From the NCBI GenBank assembly GCA_964035545.1, contig OZ037769.1:12576633-12640632 (forward strand): a stretch of DNA of 64,000 nt, read 5' to 3'. Made by a program: the position numbers and the translations under genes. The notes beneath the pieces are model-generated. The model made no database searches. It was not told where the DNA came from and was given only the letters and a program-made list of their open reading frames with translations. The stretch is from Bugula neritina. Its lineage: Eukaryota > Bryozoa > Gymnolaemata > Cheilostomatida > Bugulidae. This document shows, in pieces, positions 1 to 17,199 of the stretch. Numbering within the stretch: the stretch's first letter is position 1; each line of letters starts with the position of its first letter.

Positions 1-928
1 TAAAACTAAAAGTAAAACCAAATAGGCTATTCAAATCTAAATGTTATACACTACATCTTTATTTTATCATCTGTAGTTTGTTAGATTTTAGACCTAATTT
101 TATCAATTTTTACATAATTAATATGAAACTTAATGTCAAACCTAATATGAATCTTAATTAATACTATAAATGGGCTACCATGCTTGTTCTGGATAGTAAT
201 AGTACTAACTACTACAGCTATTAGAAGTAATTATACATTTACCAATTGCCGATATGGAAATGAGTATACTATCTTATTATAATTATTGTGGCTATTTTTT
301 CTTTATAGTATCAGTTTTACCTCAACGTTGACTTTATTTTTTTGTTACAAGTGCTATCCTCAACAGAGGCATTGTCATAATCATTTAATTGAATATTATT
401 GTTAGCTATGACTCTGTGATAATGGCTATTAGTATAAGTATTGCTATTGTTTGCTTATTTTTAAATTCAAGTTGACCTGGGCATGAAGAATGAATTCTAA
501 GTTGATTTTTCTATAGGGATGAGCTATTAAGAAGAAATTAAATTCATCCTCAATTTTAAGTTTGGATATTTTATTTTGATAACTTCTTGCTTACATGGAT
601 TTATTGAATTTTTAACTTGAATATTTTGATTTAAGTTAACGTCTTGTCTCACTAACCCCCCCCCCAACATACTTCAAGTATATTACTGTTGAGTTAAGGC
701 TGAAATCACACCAATGTTTATTCAGAATAATAAAAGTGTTTATTTTAAGCATACTACTAATCCAAACGGCCCTCATCCTCTTGGAAGCATAAACTATAGC
801 TGATGTTGAATTTATATTAAAACTTCACTCTAAGTGTTGGTTTTAGTACCACAATATTACTAATGCTTGTTTTATATTATATTTATATTGTATTATATTG
901 TATTGTATTATTTCTGTGAATATTTTAG

Positions 929-3900
929 AGGTTAACTACTCACCTATATGCCAGGAAAACTCAACCATACGTCATCAACTTAGATCCTGCCTGCTATGAA
1001 GTCACTTTTCCTGCCAACATAGGTTGGTCTATATCATAGCCTTAGGTTCACAGAGTAAATTTTGTTTTGTAATGGAAAGGTTTTCAGTGTGTCCCATTTT
1101 TATGAACTAAAGCTAGACCACAGTGTCATTAGTAAGCTAAAGCTTTGGGTGGAAATGCAGTTTTGAATATTTTTTATAGAAAATGGCCATAGTTGATTCA
1201 GTAACTAGTACTGTGCTTTGATAGTATGAAATAGTATTAGCAAAAATTAGCTACATATAATATATCAAGTTTGTAATTTTGTGATGCATTAGTAAATTTG
1301 TTAAAACTGCTCTGCTACTCTTCGCATGTCTTCATACTGAGCGTTTAAAAGTTTAAAAATTTTTTTATTTTCTCAATCATTGGTAAATTAAAAGAACTGA
1401 CTTTGTACTACTTCTGCCAATACAGGTTATTTCAGACCTATTTTTCTGGAAACTGTTTATTGGCTCAAAGGAACTTTTAGCTCATATTAATTAGCTTTGG
1501 GTTACAATGTTTGGGAGTTAGCCTCTCATCTTTATGTGATGTGAAAAGTTGTACAAAAATATTAGTTGCCATTGTAATTATTTTTAAACAATTAGGAAAA
1601 ATTGAAATTTACTTTGAGGTACATGTGGTCAGTGTTGAAACACTGATAAGAAACTGTTAGGATTATGGCAGAATTACATTAAAATAGATTTAATCAAAGA
1701 TAATTATAGCTTCAGTAAAATATTCAGAATTGCCCCCATTGTGTATGACAGTTAGAATGTCTTCGTTTCATACATTGCAGATATCAGGGATACAGTAAAT
1801 TATAAAGAAGTCATGAAGCAATATAATCTGGGACCTAACGGTGGTATTATGACCTCTCTCAATCTTTTCAGCACAAAATTTGTAGAGGTCAGTGTTAAAG
1901 TCATACTTAGAATGGCTTTGAAAATAACTATGAGTTTTTTCTAAATTACTGTCCTTACAATAATTTAATATTTCACTTTATTACTCTGCAAATATGATTA
2001 TATATTTAATTTATATTTATTATTTTTCTTTCAAATAATCTAAGACTGAAGTTTATTAAAGAGTTGAACAAAGCAATTTTTAAAATGATTGAAATATTAA
2101 TACAAGTGCTCAAGATGCACCATATCATAATAATTCACTGTAAATCTCACAACGTTGTTATGATCTGCAGGTTTTTTTTCTTTGGGAGTTGTGTGCCCGA
2201 ATATTTTTATAATTATGTTCAGTAGTCTGATAATAATAATGTCCACAAGCAATGATTGGTAACTCTATAGGAATTTCCTGCTCCTGGCTTTTATATTCAA
2301 GCTAGAGGTGGAAAGACTTTGGCAGACAGAATTGTAATAATTATTAGTTTTAATTTCACAATGATATTATTGCACACAGTTTACACTTAAAACTAGTCTT
2401 GGTATAGCCGGGCATGTAATATCTTGCTGTATATAATGAATAAATAAGAACACATATTTGTGATATTATATGTTTATATGCACCAAGCTATAGTGGTTAT
2501 CATAGCCAAATTTAGTTGCAAGTTGTAGTTAACATGTATGCAATAAATTGCATACATGTTTTATTAATTTTGAGATAGTTTCACATTAATTAAAATCATT
2601 TTGAATCTGTAGAGTCAATCACAAATATGTACAAACAAGCAATATACAAACTAACAAACTCAAATTCAGTTTGTACTAAATAAAGTGAACTAACCCATTT
2701 TATGACGGTAATGACCAAATAATCAAATCTATGATTTGAGAAGAGTAGTTAGTTGCAAGTATTGGAAGAGTATAGCTGACTATTGCTGGTTAAGTTATCT
2801 CATTCGCGTGTCCTAATATTCACCAGGTGATGGCGCTAGTTGAACAGAACGAAGCTAAGACTGAGTACATACTGATAGACACTCCCGGACAGATAGAAGT
2901 GTTCACTTGGTCTGCATCCGGCCAGATCATCACAGAAGCTCTGGTAAGATCACCGCAGGTTACATTGTGTGGTGGTAGACAGCTGTACCATTGTGAGTTA
3001 CAGTGGTTGGCTTATTGTGTTATTATTTCTCTACACAGGCCACTCGGTACCCGACTATCATAGTCTATGTGATGGACACGGAGCGTAGTGAGAATCCCGT
3101 CACCTTTATGTCTAACATGCTCTACGCGTGCAGTATACTCTACAAGACTAAGCTACCTTTCCTGATTGCCATGAATAAGGTCTGTCAACAATTGTTTCGG
3201 AGAATAACATACTATTCTCTGTCACATGATATACTTTCACTTTGTGGTTGCTAAGCTTTGGGGAAACTTTGTTTCACAGAGTGCAAAGTTAATGTTTGAA
3301 TTAGGAAGTTGTATTTAAAAGTTTGACCAACTGTGTGGTGATTGCAACATATTGATGTGTGTATTCTTGAAGCTGTGTAAAACAAGATATGAAGGAGCAA
3401 AGTTTAATCTTACTTACAGCTAGAATTTGCTAGAAGCATGTTTTGTAAGCTGAGATATGTCTTGGGTATTTCAAATAACCTACCCCTGTGTTACAAGGGA
3501 GTTTTACATATTGCAACTCCTACGAGTTTCAGCAAGACTAACTGCTATGTCTGTTTGGAAGAAAAATTGTTCAAATATGTAAAATACATTCTTTGTGCCC
3601 TTGAAGTTGGCCAAAGATGTTTGAAATATCTTCTCTTTGTTCAACAGACGGATATAATCAGCCACAAGTTTGCCGTGGACTGGATGCAAGACTTTGAGGC
3701 GTTTCAAGAGGCACTCGAACACGAAACAACTTATGCATCTAATCTCAGCAGCAGTATGAGTCTCGTTCTAGATGAATTCTACAGCAATATCAAGGTATAA
3801 ACTGTAGAAATGTCTTATACAGTAATACTAAGGTATAAACTGTAGAAAATATCTTCTGCAATAATATCAAGGTATAAACTGTAGAAAATATCTTCTGTAA

Positions 3901-6170
3901 TAATATCAAGGTATAAACTGTAGAAAATAGCTTCTGCAATATTATCAAGGTATAAACTGTGGGAAATATCTTCTGCAATAATATCAAGGTATAAACTGCA
4001 GAAAGTATCTTATACAGTAATACCAAGGTATAAACTGCAGAAAATATCTTATACAGTAATATCAAGGTAAAACTGTAGAAAATATCTTCTGCAATAATAT
4101 CAAGGTGTAAACTGTAGAAATATCTTCCACAGCAACATTAAAGTATAAACTGCGGAAAATATCTTCTACAATAGTGGGTATATACTGTAGAAAGTGTGTT
4201 CTGCACGGTAATATTTAGGCATAAGCCAGAAAAGATGTCAATGAAAAGCTTTATAGCTCACATTGATTGAAATGTGACCTCAAACTTTTCAGTATTGAAT
4301 TTTGTAGTGCAACTTAATGCTGCAGGATGGGTTTTTGCTTGTGATATTACATAATTATAACGTCTATCAGTAAATGTTATAGTAATAATAATTTTTATGT
4401 TATATTATTACAGTCTGTGGGAGTTTCGGCTGCGAATGGACAAGGGATATCGGAATTTTTTCAGGCAATAGATGAGCTACGAGTAGAGTATATAAAGTTA
4501 GTAGTTCACTTAGTAACATATCTTTCCATGTGTGAACATGTCTTTAGCCTGCAAATTGTTAACTTGTTTACTTGGGAAATTAATAGTCATCAAAACCGTT
4601 TGCTATGAGCTATAAGTGGTCTTACTTGGCTGTTTGTACAGAGTTTAAATTGATAAAAATGTGAACTGTAATAATTGTTGAGTTAAACTTGCTACGTGGA
4701 ATAGTGCTTAGAGTAGTACTTAGAATAGTACTTAGTATTTAGCAGAGAAGTGTTTGATAATGCTGTTAGTGTTATGATCATTTATATTAACCAGTTAGAA
4801 ACTCATTATGTTCTTTTTCAACTATAACTGATCAAACTTGCTTGTAAAGAGAGAGAGTCGACTGTGGCCAGATTTCTGTAAACTCTAACCAGTACTGTAG
4901 TCATTGCTTCTAGTTGACCATTGATGGCCTGGAAATCTCTAGCTTTTTTAACTATTTCTGGAGGGGGTGGTATGGGGACACCTTAATCTATATTTTTATT
5001 AAAATATTCACAAGTTTTCAATTGACTTAATTTGTTAGTAAGGCTATTATCATTATTGTTATCAGTGAATATAAGCCAGAGTACGACAGGCGGAAAGCTG
5101 CATTGCTAGCTAAAGAAGAGGAAGAGAGAAAAGCTAATCTAGAGAAATTGCGGAAAGATTTATCTGCATCAGGAGACGGTGATGAAGTGAAGCTGGCCGG
5201 TAAAAGCTCTTGGATATATAATTACATATATTTATACATATAATTATATATATCTGCTCAATATTTTCATCTTGACAATATTATGGTAAACGCAATATAT
5301 TACAGAGTAACCACATCATATTACAGAGTAAACGCAATATATTACAGAATAAACACATCATATTACAGAATAAACACATCATATTACAGAATAAACACAT
5401 CATATTACAGAGTAAATACATGATATTACAGAATAAACACACTATATTACAGGTGCTACTCAGAAACTAGAAGACATGATAAAGGTAAAGCACCGAGACA
5501 CAGGTATGGTCATAGCACCTGGAGATGAGGATAGTGACAGTGAAGATGAGTCTCACAGGGTTCCCAGTGATCTTTCAGGTGAATTACTCTTCTTACTCAC
5601 TTTCAGTATGGCTTAGGATTCAACCTTCCGCCTTCTCTACCTTTATGTGTTTTTCTGATTGTTTGGTGCAGCGTAACCCTCACATTGCTAGGGCATGGTA
5701 GAGCTGCTTTAGCATTTGCTCCATCTAGTGGAAATTAGCAAGGATAAAATTTTAATAAAAGAAGTGGAAGCATTTTTAAATTTGTAACAACATTCTATGA
5801 ATTAAGTTTGTCTCTTGACTTCTTGTGCACAAAATTATATATAATAATATAAAATGATAGATTATACATGTGGAAGTTAGCTGGTGTATCCATCAGCTTT
5901 CTTGTAAATGTTGGAGCGTATAATGTGTCTAGTTTCAAAGTGTAACTACTACTTGGAGATTTTAAATTATTGTTTAATTAATTGTCATTTGAGATAAAAA
6001 GCTTTAACATGGAAACATAACCCTCTGCGTATAAATTATTGTAAATTAATATAATACTCTGTGTGTACATTATTGTAGAAGATGAAGCTGAGAGACTGGA
6101 GTTTGCCTCATTTAAAAAGTTTTTAGCCACTCAAATGAATAAAGAAAATCCTGAAGATGGACAGAGTTGA
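929..6170 (+). CDS. GPN1: GPN-loop GTPase 1 (GPN1/XAB1), 5' end outside the window
   Basis: Essential GTPase that helps RNA polymerase II assemble and enter the nucleus (family knowledge). Exons read: 929-1022, 1781-1887, 2827-2943, 3039-3179, 3648-3794, 4414-4496, 5066-5199, 5453-5578, 6079-6170; all GT-AG with matching phases. Visible motifs: INLDPA early, the family-defining GPN in LGPNGG, the G3 motif DTPGQIEVF, and the G4 motif NK-TD split by the intron between exons 4 and 5. The C-terminal part is a charged coiled coil ([15 protein letters not shown]) and an acidic DEDSDSEDE run, as in known GPN1. The first exon(s) with the Gly-rich P-loop are not in the window, so the gene starts left of base 1 or in an exon I did not find in 1-928. 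Stop TGA is 6168-6170. Introns 5 and 8 hold junction-derived tandem repeats. Identity is secure; the exact start is unknown. Confidence 0.95.
3785..4195 (+). repeat. Intronic minisatellite built on the GPN1 exon-5 splice donor
   Basis: About ten units of roughly 40 bp. Each carries ATATCAAGGTATAAACTG or a close variant. The first unit is the real junction: exon 5 ends ...AATATCAAG at 3794 and the intron starts GTATAAACTG. The array therefore copies the last exonic bases plus the donor down the intron, creating a run of decoy 5' splice sites. Units degenerate toward 4195. Confidence 0.9.
5290..5452 (+). repeat. Intronic minisatellite ending in the GPN1 exon-9 splice acceptor
   Basis: About eight or nine units of 21 bp with core CATATTACAGAATAAACA. 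The last unit, CTATATTACAG ending at 5452, is the functional acceptor of the exon that starts at 5453. Every upstream unit carries the same TATTACAG. Confidence 0.85.
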
Positions 6171-6245
6171 CCTCAGTGTCCTTCAGTATGATTGGATAGT
6201 CCCTCAGTGTCCGTCAATATGATTGGATAATCCCTTAGTATTCTC
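6168..6245 (+). repeat. Short tandem repeat in the GPN1 3' UTR
   Basis: Two to three imperfect ~37-bp units of the form CCTCAGTGTCC...TATGATTGGATA directly after the stop codon. Confidence 0.6.
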
Positions 6246-8426
6246 CGATGTGGCTAGACAGTCAATGACATAGCTCACTTGTAAATACAGCCTCAGCAAA
6301 TAATGTCAGTCACAGTTTCCTGTGAATAACTCAATCCTCATACAACTGAATGAAACCATATATTAGTATAATATCTGTATACCTCACAGCTTACAGCACC
6401 TGTTTGGTGTAAGTGTATACTCCAGCTAGAAGTCAGAATATTTGTTTTGTATATACAGCTGTGTGTGACTGCTCCACCCAAGTCAAACTTTCACAACAAT
6501 ATTCAAATATTTTTTTGTATATCGATTAGAAATCTTATTGTATATATTTTTGTAAATTACACTTCAAAATTTATTTCACATAAATTAAAAAAAATTAAAT
6601 AAATTAAAAATTAAATTAAAAGTTAGTCTTAAGAAGACCCAACTGCATCTACTCTGCAATAGTAAACTTTCTGCATTGGTGCTACTCGTTATAGTAATTC
6701 ATAGCAGGAAAAGGTGAAGGTCAAATTGAACTTCTGTTTGGCTTGGTGATATCCATATCACTCTTCAGAATACATTAGGATCATGCAGGAGTGAGGAATA
6801 GAGATGGTGCATATTAACATCAAAACAAAAACAATATGTTTGTTTGTTTGTTTGTTTGTTTGGTTTATTTCATCAAAGGTATTTAATAACACAAGGACAT
6901 TAGAAAATGCCAAGTTAGAGAAACATTTTTGTTAAACATTACATAGTATGTCTAGACTTTAGAACATTGCCTGTTAGAAACGGCCTTATCACAGAAACAA
7001 TCATCTCACTGAAATTCACTTGGTAGGGTAGCTGTGAACATTGGTAATTTCAAAACAATACTTTGATCATTGTGCAGTCGCTTAGCAACAAACAAGCTCT
7101 ATGATGATGCTAAAATATGGCAGTTGAAGATGATGTTCATGGAACATAAAACGCATTTTCAATTAATTAATATATTGGTTCTTTTTCAGTTGCTGATTAT
7201 GGGCATTATAAAAAGATCATAGTCAAAACAGATAATTGTTGGCATTTTTTTATCATCCCAAAAGTAGTTAATAGTAAAGGAAAAGGTTTTTATAAAATGC
7301 TTGGACAGATATTCTGGATGTATCAAATATATTAGATGGAGTGAGAGTACGTGAGAAGCAAGGTACTTGGTTACTATAAAATATTACAGTGGTCAGAATA
7401 AAAATTTGGCATCCATTCTACGCTCTCCCTTCTATATTAAAGTTCAAACTGCTCACCAAATTTATATCTGCCAGACAAATACTGCAATGCCATTTATACA
7501 TCACACTGCACTAGCCCAACTGTTGAAAGTTATTCAGCGTAGTATATATAATGTTCACAGTTTTGTAAAACTACTTGCATATAGTTTTATTTAGATTTTT
7601 TAACTGCAGAGCAGCTAGCTACTTTCATTTACTCTATTTTTGCTGCTAGGCATGCTTGTTTTATGTAAATTGTTTAATGAGTATTCAACTGTAAAGCTTT
7701 ATGAACCCTAATTTATTACCAATAGAACTGTTAGCAACTATTTTTAAACACACTGTTATTATGTTATAATATGTACATATTTCACCTATAGCACGAATTG
7801 TTAAACTACATTATGCTACATAATATATATTGCATCACAACATACTATTTTGCAGTTTGTATCAGAGTTATCTCACCACAAACACCTGATTATACCGGTT
7901 TTTCAAACTTGGGAGAAAACATGACGTCATAAATTCTCCCAGATTGCTGTGCAGTTAGCTTCCTTCCGTAATAGTATCTTGGTGAACTAAAAAAGAATAG
8001 CTACATCGCCCACCAAGAGTAACTTACTAAATGTAATAATTGTTATTTGCAAAGTAAATGTTATTGTAAACTGGCGTTTTCAAGTAATAGAAGTTTATTT
8101 AATTGCTAGCGCTTAATTTAAATTCACATGTAAGTCAACAAACCACACTCCACAGCACATACACTTAGAGTTAGTCTTACACTTACAGGCTACAGCTGTG
8201 GGTTTGGCTTAGTAAGGTAGTTTCAGTTTGTAAGACTGAGTGACAATTGTCATACTCAAGCACATTATGTTTGTGTCTGTGAGTTGTTCACCGTCACATT
8301 TTGATTTTTTTTAGTTTCAAGTTGAATAATAGTAACTATTTTAAATCAAAGTAGTTAGTGTTACTGCTCACTAAGACTAAGACTCTAAGTCTAAGAGTAA
8401 GAGAAAGTTCAACTAGTAACAATAAG
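6246..8426. other. GPN1 3' flank and intergenic spacer
   Basis: AT-rich sequence with a (TTTG)n run at about 6837-6861 and a candidate AATAAA at 6598. I see no exon or RNA gene. The ORFs present are short and unsupported. Confidence 0.6.
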
Positions 8427-8428
8427 TA

Positions 8429-10499
8429 GGGGAAGGCGGGGTAAGTTGGGTCAAAAATTGGTTTTTTTAATATTGTGGCCGATCTAAGCATGTAAATATC
8501 AAACTGTTTGTCATAAAGATAGATTAACATGTTATCTGCGATAGCCCAATTTTATTTTGAGGCAACACCAACATTGAGTCAGCTACAGATAATACCGTAA
8601 AACCTTTCTTCTGACCTAACTTACCCCGCATGAGGGGCAAGTTGGGTCACCACCAAAAAAAAAATGGGGCAAGTTGGGTCGCTATTTCATTACTATGGCA
8701 TCTAACATATCACTGAAATAAATTCAGTTTATTAATTTTCATTAGGTCTAAGCAATGATTAACAGCATATTAGTTTGAGAAAAACATACAAAGTTTGTAA
8801 CATAGGCCCCCAGTCATCATTTAATTTAGTGAGATTATTTGAGTTTAGACTCTGGGAATGGACGAAGAAGTAAACCGAATTTGTTTGGGGCTATTATTTT
8901 TATTTAATAAAGGCATCAAGAAAACTAACTCAAAGCCCATGCCATTTAGTTTGTTGCCAAAACTAACACAGCCTATAGTTCGAACAGTTGTTCCAGTTGA
9001 GACAGGTGCCCCCAGCACTCTAAAAATTTGCTCAGCCTCCACTGTATATATGTCTGGCTATGATGGCTTAGAGAATGTGCCCTGTGGAGTCTTTTTGTAA
9101 AAGTCCAATCTCCAATCTCCTTCATCCTTGCCAACCACCATTCCAACAAAACTTATGGTTGAACGTTTTCCTTTGTATTTTGCCACCACAAACGCCCCTT
9201 CTTCTACATCTGTCACATCCTGTTCTTCTGCTTCCGCCTCGGATGGTGAATCGCTGTCTGTCTCTAGTGGAACTATGGTTCTGCTCATCTTCACTGCAGG
9301 ATTCTGGCTCTTTCTGTATAGGCCTACGCTTAGGTCGTTCCTTTCCTTTATTCAACTTGTCTGCTCATTCTTGCTCGATTCTTTCTTTCTCTGGTGTGTC
9401 TATCAGTGTAGCGGTCTTTACCCGCTTTCTTCTGGGTGCTCCATTTTTGCATAGAGCAGCTTTGGGTAAGAGAAGAACATCTTGAGGGGTAACAGGCTGC
9501 TTAGAGGTAGCCACCACCAGTGAAGTAGAAGTATCCTGAGAGGTAGCCCCTGCCAATAAACCAGAAGTACTAGGCGTGCTTGGATTGTAGATTGGAATCT
9601 GGAATAAAGTTGGCTGAGATGAACTTGGCTAAGTTGAATTAGATTATCTTGCTCATTGGTCACTCTTTGAGGTTTGTCCGTAACATCGGTTGGAACATAG
9701 TCGGCGTAGGTAAATATGCCTGCTTTTGATGGGAATATGCCAGATGAGCGAAAGCCCGATGTTATATTAGCAACAATCATGTTTTGCCCAAATGCTCGCT
9801 TTGTTAGGGGGCCAATGTCTTTCACTTTTATGCTCATGTTCAGATAGGTTATCATTTAGTTATCCATTGCCTTGTTGAAGTATGTTTTCATTGGACCGAA
9901 AACAGTTCTATCCAGAGACTGTAATTGGTGTGAAGTATGTGGTGGCAAGGTGAGTAGAACAACTCCTGATTCTTTAGCAAGAGTTACAGACTCTCTAAGG
10001 ATATATGTGAGCAGTGATTATCCAGTATCACGATCTGCAACAATAATATTACATTAACACTATGTTTAGTGACTTGGGGCAAGTTAGGCCACTGAGCCAA
10101 CTAGCCCCAAAATTTTGACCCAACTTGCCCCATTGGCAGCAATTTTGTAAAGCATGTAATTTTTGCATGAAAAAATTAATTTAAAAAGTTTTATAATCCA
10201 CCAAATATAAGCTAACTACCTAAGCATTCATGACACAAAACATCAGCACTCTAACCTCATGCTTAATGACAAAGTTTTGGTCTACTGTTTCGGTGAACAG
10301 AATGTCAAATAAAGCAAAAATATTGATATTAGGTAATATTTCACTCACCTCTTTTTTGATAGTGTTGTTGTAATAGCAGGAAGTTATTTTAGTTTGGCCT
10401 TTACTTCTTGACCTAACTATTCAGTTTCCTAGCATTACAGTTTTTGAGAAAATGGCCTGACCCAACTTGCCCCTTGACCCAACTTACCCCACCTTCCCC
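8429..10499 (-). mobile_element. Pogo-type DNA transposon, decayed, with intact terminal inverted repeats
   Basis: A 25-bp terminal inverted repeat (GGGGAAGGcGGGGTAAG..., one mismatch between ends) bounds a 2,071-bp element, flanked on both sides by TA (8427-8428, 10500-10501), as expected for Tc1/mariner/pogo. Inside each end are repeated subterminal motifs of the type GGGGCAAGTTGGGTC (about 8630-8690 and 10070-10130, 10455-10490), possible transposase-binding sites. The minus strand encodes broken DDE_1/Jerky-like transposase fragments (separate entry). Confidence 0.88.
8845..10045 (-). pseudogene. Pogo/Tigger-like (DDE_1) transposase remnant
   Basis: Minus-strand reading from about 10045 downward gives VILDNHCSHISL, then a frameshift, then VVLLTLPPHTSHQLQSLD with a stop after MDN. 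This matches the second half of a pogo/Jerky DDE domain: the LDNHxSH Asp and the SHxLQxLD Asp are visible. Further fragments at 9418-9855 (ITSGFRSSGIFP) match the usual GFRxTGIxP segment, and those at 9058-9294 (acidic, then GAFVVAKYKGK) and 8845-9042 fit the C-terminal tail. At least three frame changes, and no room for the N-terminal helix-turn-helix and first catalytic Asp before the right end. Not functional; presumably an internally deleted copy. Confidence 0.75.
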
Positions 10500-10898
10500 T
10501 ATAACTGGTTCAGCATAAATCTAACAGTAGCTCTAAGTCTAAAGATGGAGATTTGAATATTTGTGCACGGGAATTTTTTTATAGATTTTATCACTATCAC
10601 AATATCAGATTTAGTATGAGTATCAATATGAATGTAGTACGAGTATTACTAGTATTTATCTTGATCATCTTATGACTTACAGTTGCACTTAGTCATAGTT
10701 CTTAGTCTTACTCTTACTTAACAAGTAGATCAAGTAACAAACTAAAATTACATATACTCAGTCAATTTTAACCTTCGACCAGATTTAACTGTCAATTGTT
10801 ACTGTGGTAATTTTTATAGTAATAGATAAATAATCAGTGATAGTTTATAAATAAACATGCTATGTTAACATAGTAGTCACTGATCAGGTCTGCCAGAT

Positions 10899-11063
10899 GG
10901 GTGCAGGTCGTTTCGTACGCAAGTCATTTTGTCAGGTCGTTTCATACACATCAATATATTTTAACTAAAATACATGTTATTTATATTTATTTATTATTTG
11001 AGTTTGAGAGTTAATTCATTATTCATTTTGTGTACAACAATTTGTGTACGAAACGACAGGAAC
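10899..11063. mobile_element. 165-bp MITE with TIRs and a 10-bp target duplication
   Basis: The direct repeat TCTGCCAGAT is perfect at 10889-10898 and 11064-11073. Between the copies the ends are inverted relative to each other around GTCGTTTCGTAC(g/a)CA. The duplication length resembles Mutator-like elements (9-10 bp). No coding capacity. Confidence 0.7.
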
Positions 11064-11073
11064 TCTGCCAGAT

Positions 11074-15149
<4,076 letters not shown>

Positions 15150-17199
15150 AGACTGCCATTTCACCTGACCTTAGATTCAATTCTTATGAAACACTAGTTA
15201 AAAAGAAAGGGGCGTTGCCAATTGAACTTCGTACCAAATAACATTGGCTGATAGAGTTGGATGCCTGAAAGTGCGACTTGATATAGTTATTAGCTCAGTA
15301 TATTTATCTTATGTAGTTGGTAAACAGATTAGGGGACCTGCTTTTTCACTTATTTATACCTTGAATATCATGTTTTAATTTCCTTGTTGAAAAACTCACA
15401 GCCTACATGGGACCACAACTCTAACATTCTTGAAACAATAATCCTATTCCTATTACTAGCTTTTGTGTCCAGAGTACGAATTCTTAAAAATGATATGGAT
15501 AAAAAGTGGGGTGGCTGCTGATACACTCAATCTTCAAGTAGGCATGTTTTACAATATTTTGGATTTTTGAACAGTTTCTATTTTGTTGTAAATTTTTTAG
15601 TTTGCTATTAATTGTTATAACGTGGCTAATGTTGCTAACTCTGTTTACCTAGAAATATGTAGCTCGCATTATTATATCTATTATTATTCTTGCTATATTA
15701 AATTATTATGATATTTCACAATATATTGTTATACTGATTCAAATTTGGCATACTGCGTATTTCAGTGATGGTTGCTGAGCCCTCTAGGCTATTTATAGTT
15801 ATAGTGATGACTCATCATTGAATATTAAACACTCCCACACATGATTTGGTGACTGGCTATCAACACAGTCACGTAGCATGAGAAATCTTATATGAGCCAT
15901 ACGTCATAGGAGTCATACATTATGACCACCACTTGCTATGAAACACAAATTTACCGGAATTAAAACCTTTCGAGTTGGAAACATAACAGAACACAATGTT
16001 TAGACAATTTCCAATAAAAAGGCTAGGCAAGTAGTTTGTCTGCTATAACTGTAGCACTTAAATACAATTGAAGAGTTTGCAGTCCGTGTAAGTAAATCTT
16101 GGTGCATAACACAAATAGATAGCTGGTACTTTTTTATTATGGAATATCAATTTTGATATTTTTACAGTGCGTTTATATATAACTGTGTTAACATTGATGG
16201 TAGGAAACAAACCAGTGTGTGTATTTACTGGCAGTCTTGTAAACTGCAACTTCACACATGGCATAGAGTTATCCTCTCACAGAACATGATACGAGACCAA
16301 ATAAGAGTTTAGACTTAGGGTAAATTACAGGAGCAGAACTTAGGTACATTTCCCTTTTTGATTGGACATTTAGTCAACTCCTCTCCTTTGCTTCCATCAA
16401 TTTCATTCAATATTATGTCTGGTCCTTTAAGCTTCAGTAATGCTAGAGATTCTTCAATTAGAGAACCTAAATATTTTTACAATGCTTGAAATTTTGCTTA
16501 ATAGCATAATGTGTTGAGCGAACCGAATTTATTGAAGATGTGGTAGCTGATGATGAAATGAATTATATATAATCAAGTGAGGTGAAACAGTTAGAGTGAC
16601 TCAGAAAGGAATTTCCATAATTTTGCTAAAATAAACTGGGAGCTGGAAGCATACAGCACATTTAAATACATGACAGGCTTGCCTCTCATTTTACTTCTAA
16701 TATAAGGTCCTTAGCTGACAGAAGTTTTACTGCATGTTTCCATCCCTACATTTTTACAGTTTCATAACAGCAAGAGATACCAAAAATAAAAATAAATATA
16801 TAATAATATATACAAGTGATAATATAGCTTTATCAAAATAATGTAGGTGTGTTGCAAAAATAATATATTAGTGAGAAACCACTGATCTCAAAATAATTTG
16901 AATATAGAAGAATAAACTAACTAGAAAAAGCGCTTATATATAAAATTGCATTAATTTGGGTATTGTTGCAGTAGTCTAATATTTTGCCCGAAGGAAAGAA
17001 GACGACTCCCAATAATGGTTCAAAAGCTGGTTTTACAAGGTCGATTATGTAAAACGAACTGTTATTAAGTTACTCACCAACATGACTAAAAATTTGGTAG
17101 TCAATGGTGTATGAAATCAGAGTTTGAAATAATCAAAATGAGTCACCGACTGACTAACTAGTGACTGAGTCGCCGACTGATCAACTAGTGACTAAGTTG
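15150..17199. other. Space between the convergent Rho and JMY genes
   Basis: Contains the two 3' UTRs. AT-rich; no further exon or structured RNA seen. Confidence 0.6.

Noticed and set aside
3790-4065. Repetitive minus-strand ORF ([11 protein letters not shown] repeats)
   Set aside because: Translation of the GPN1 intron minisatellite.
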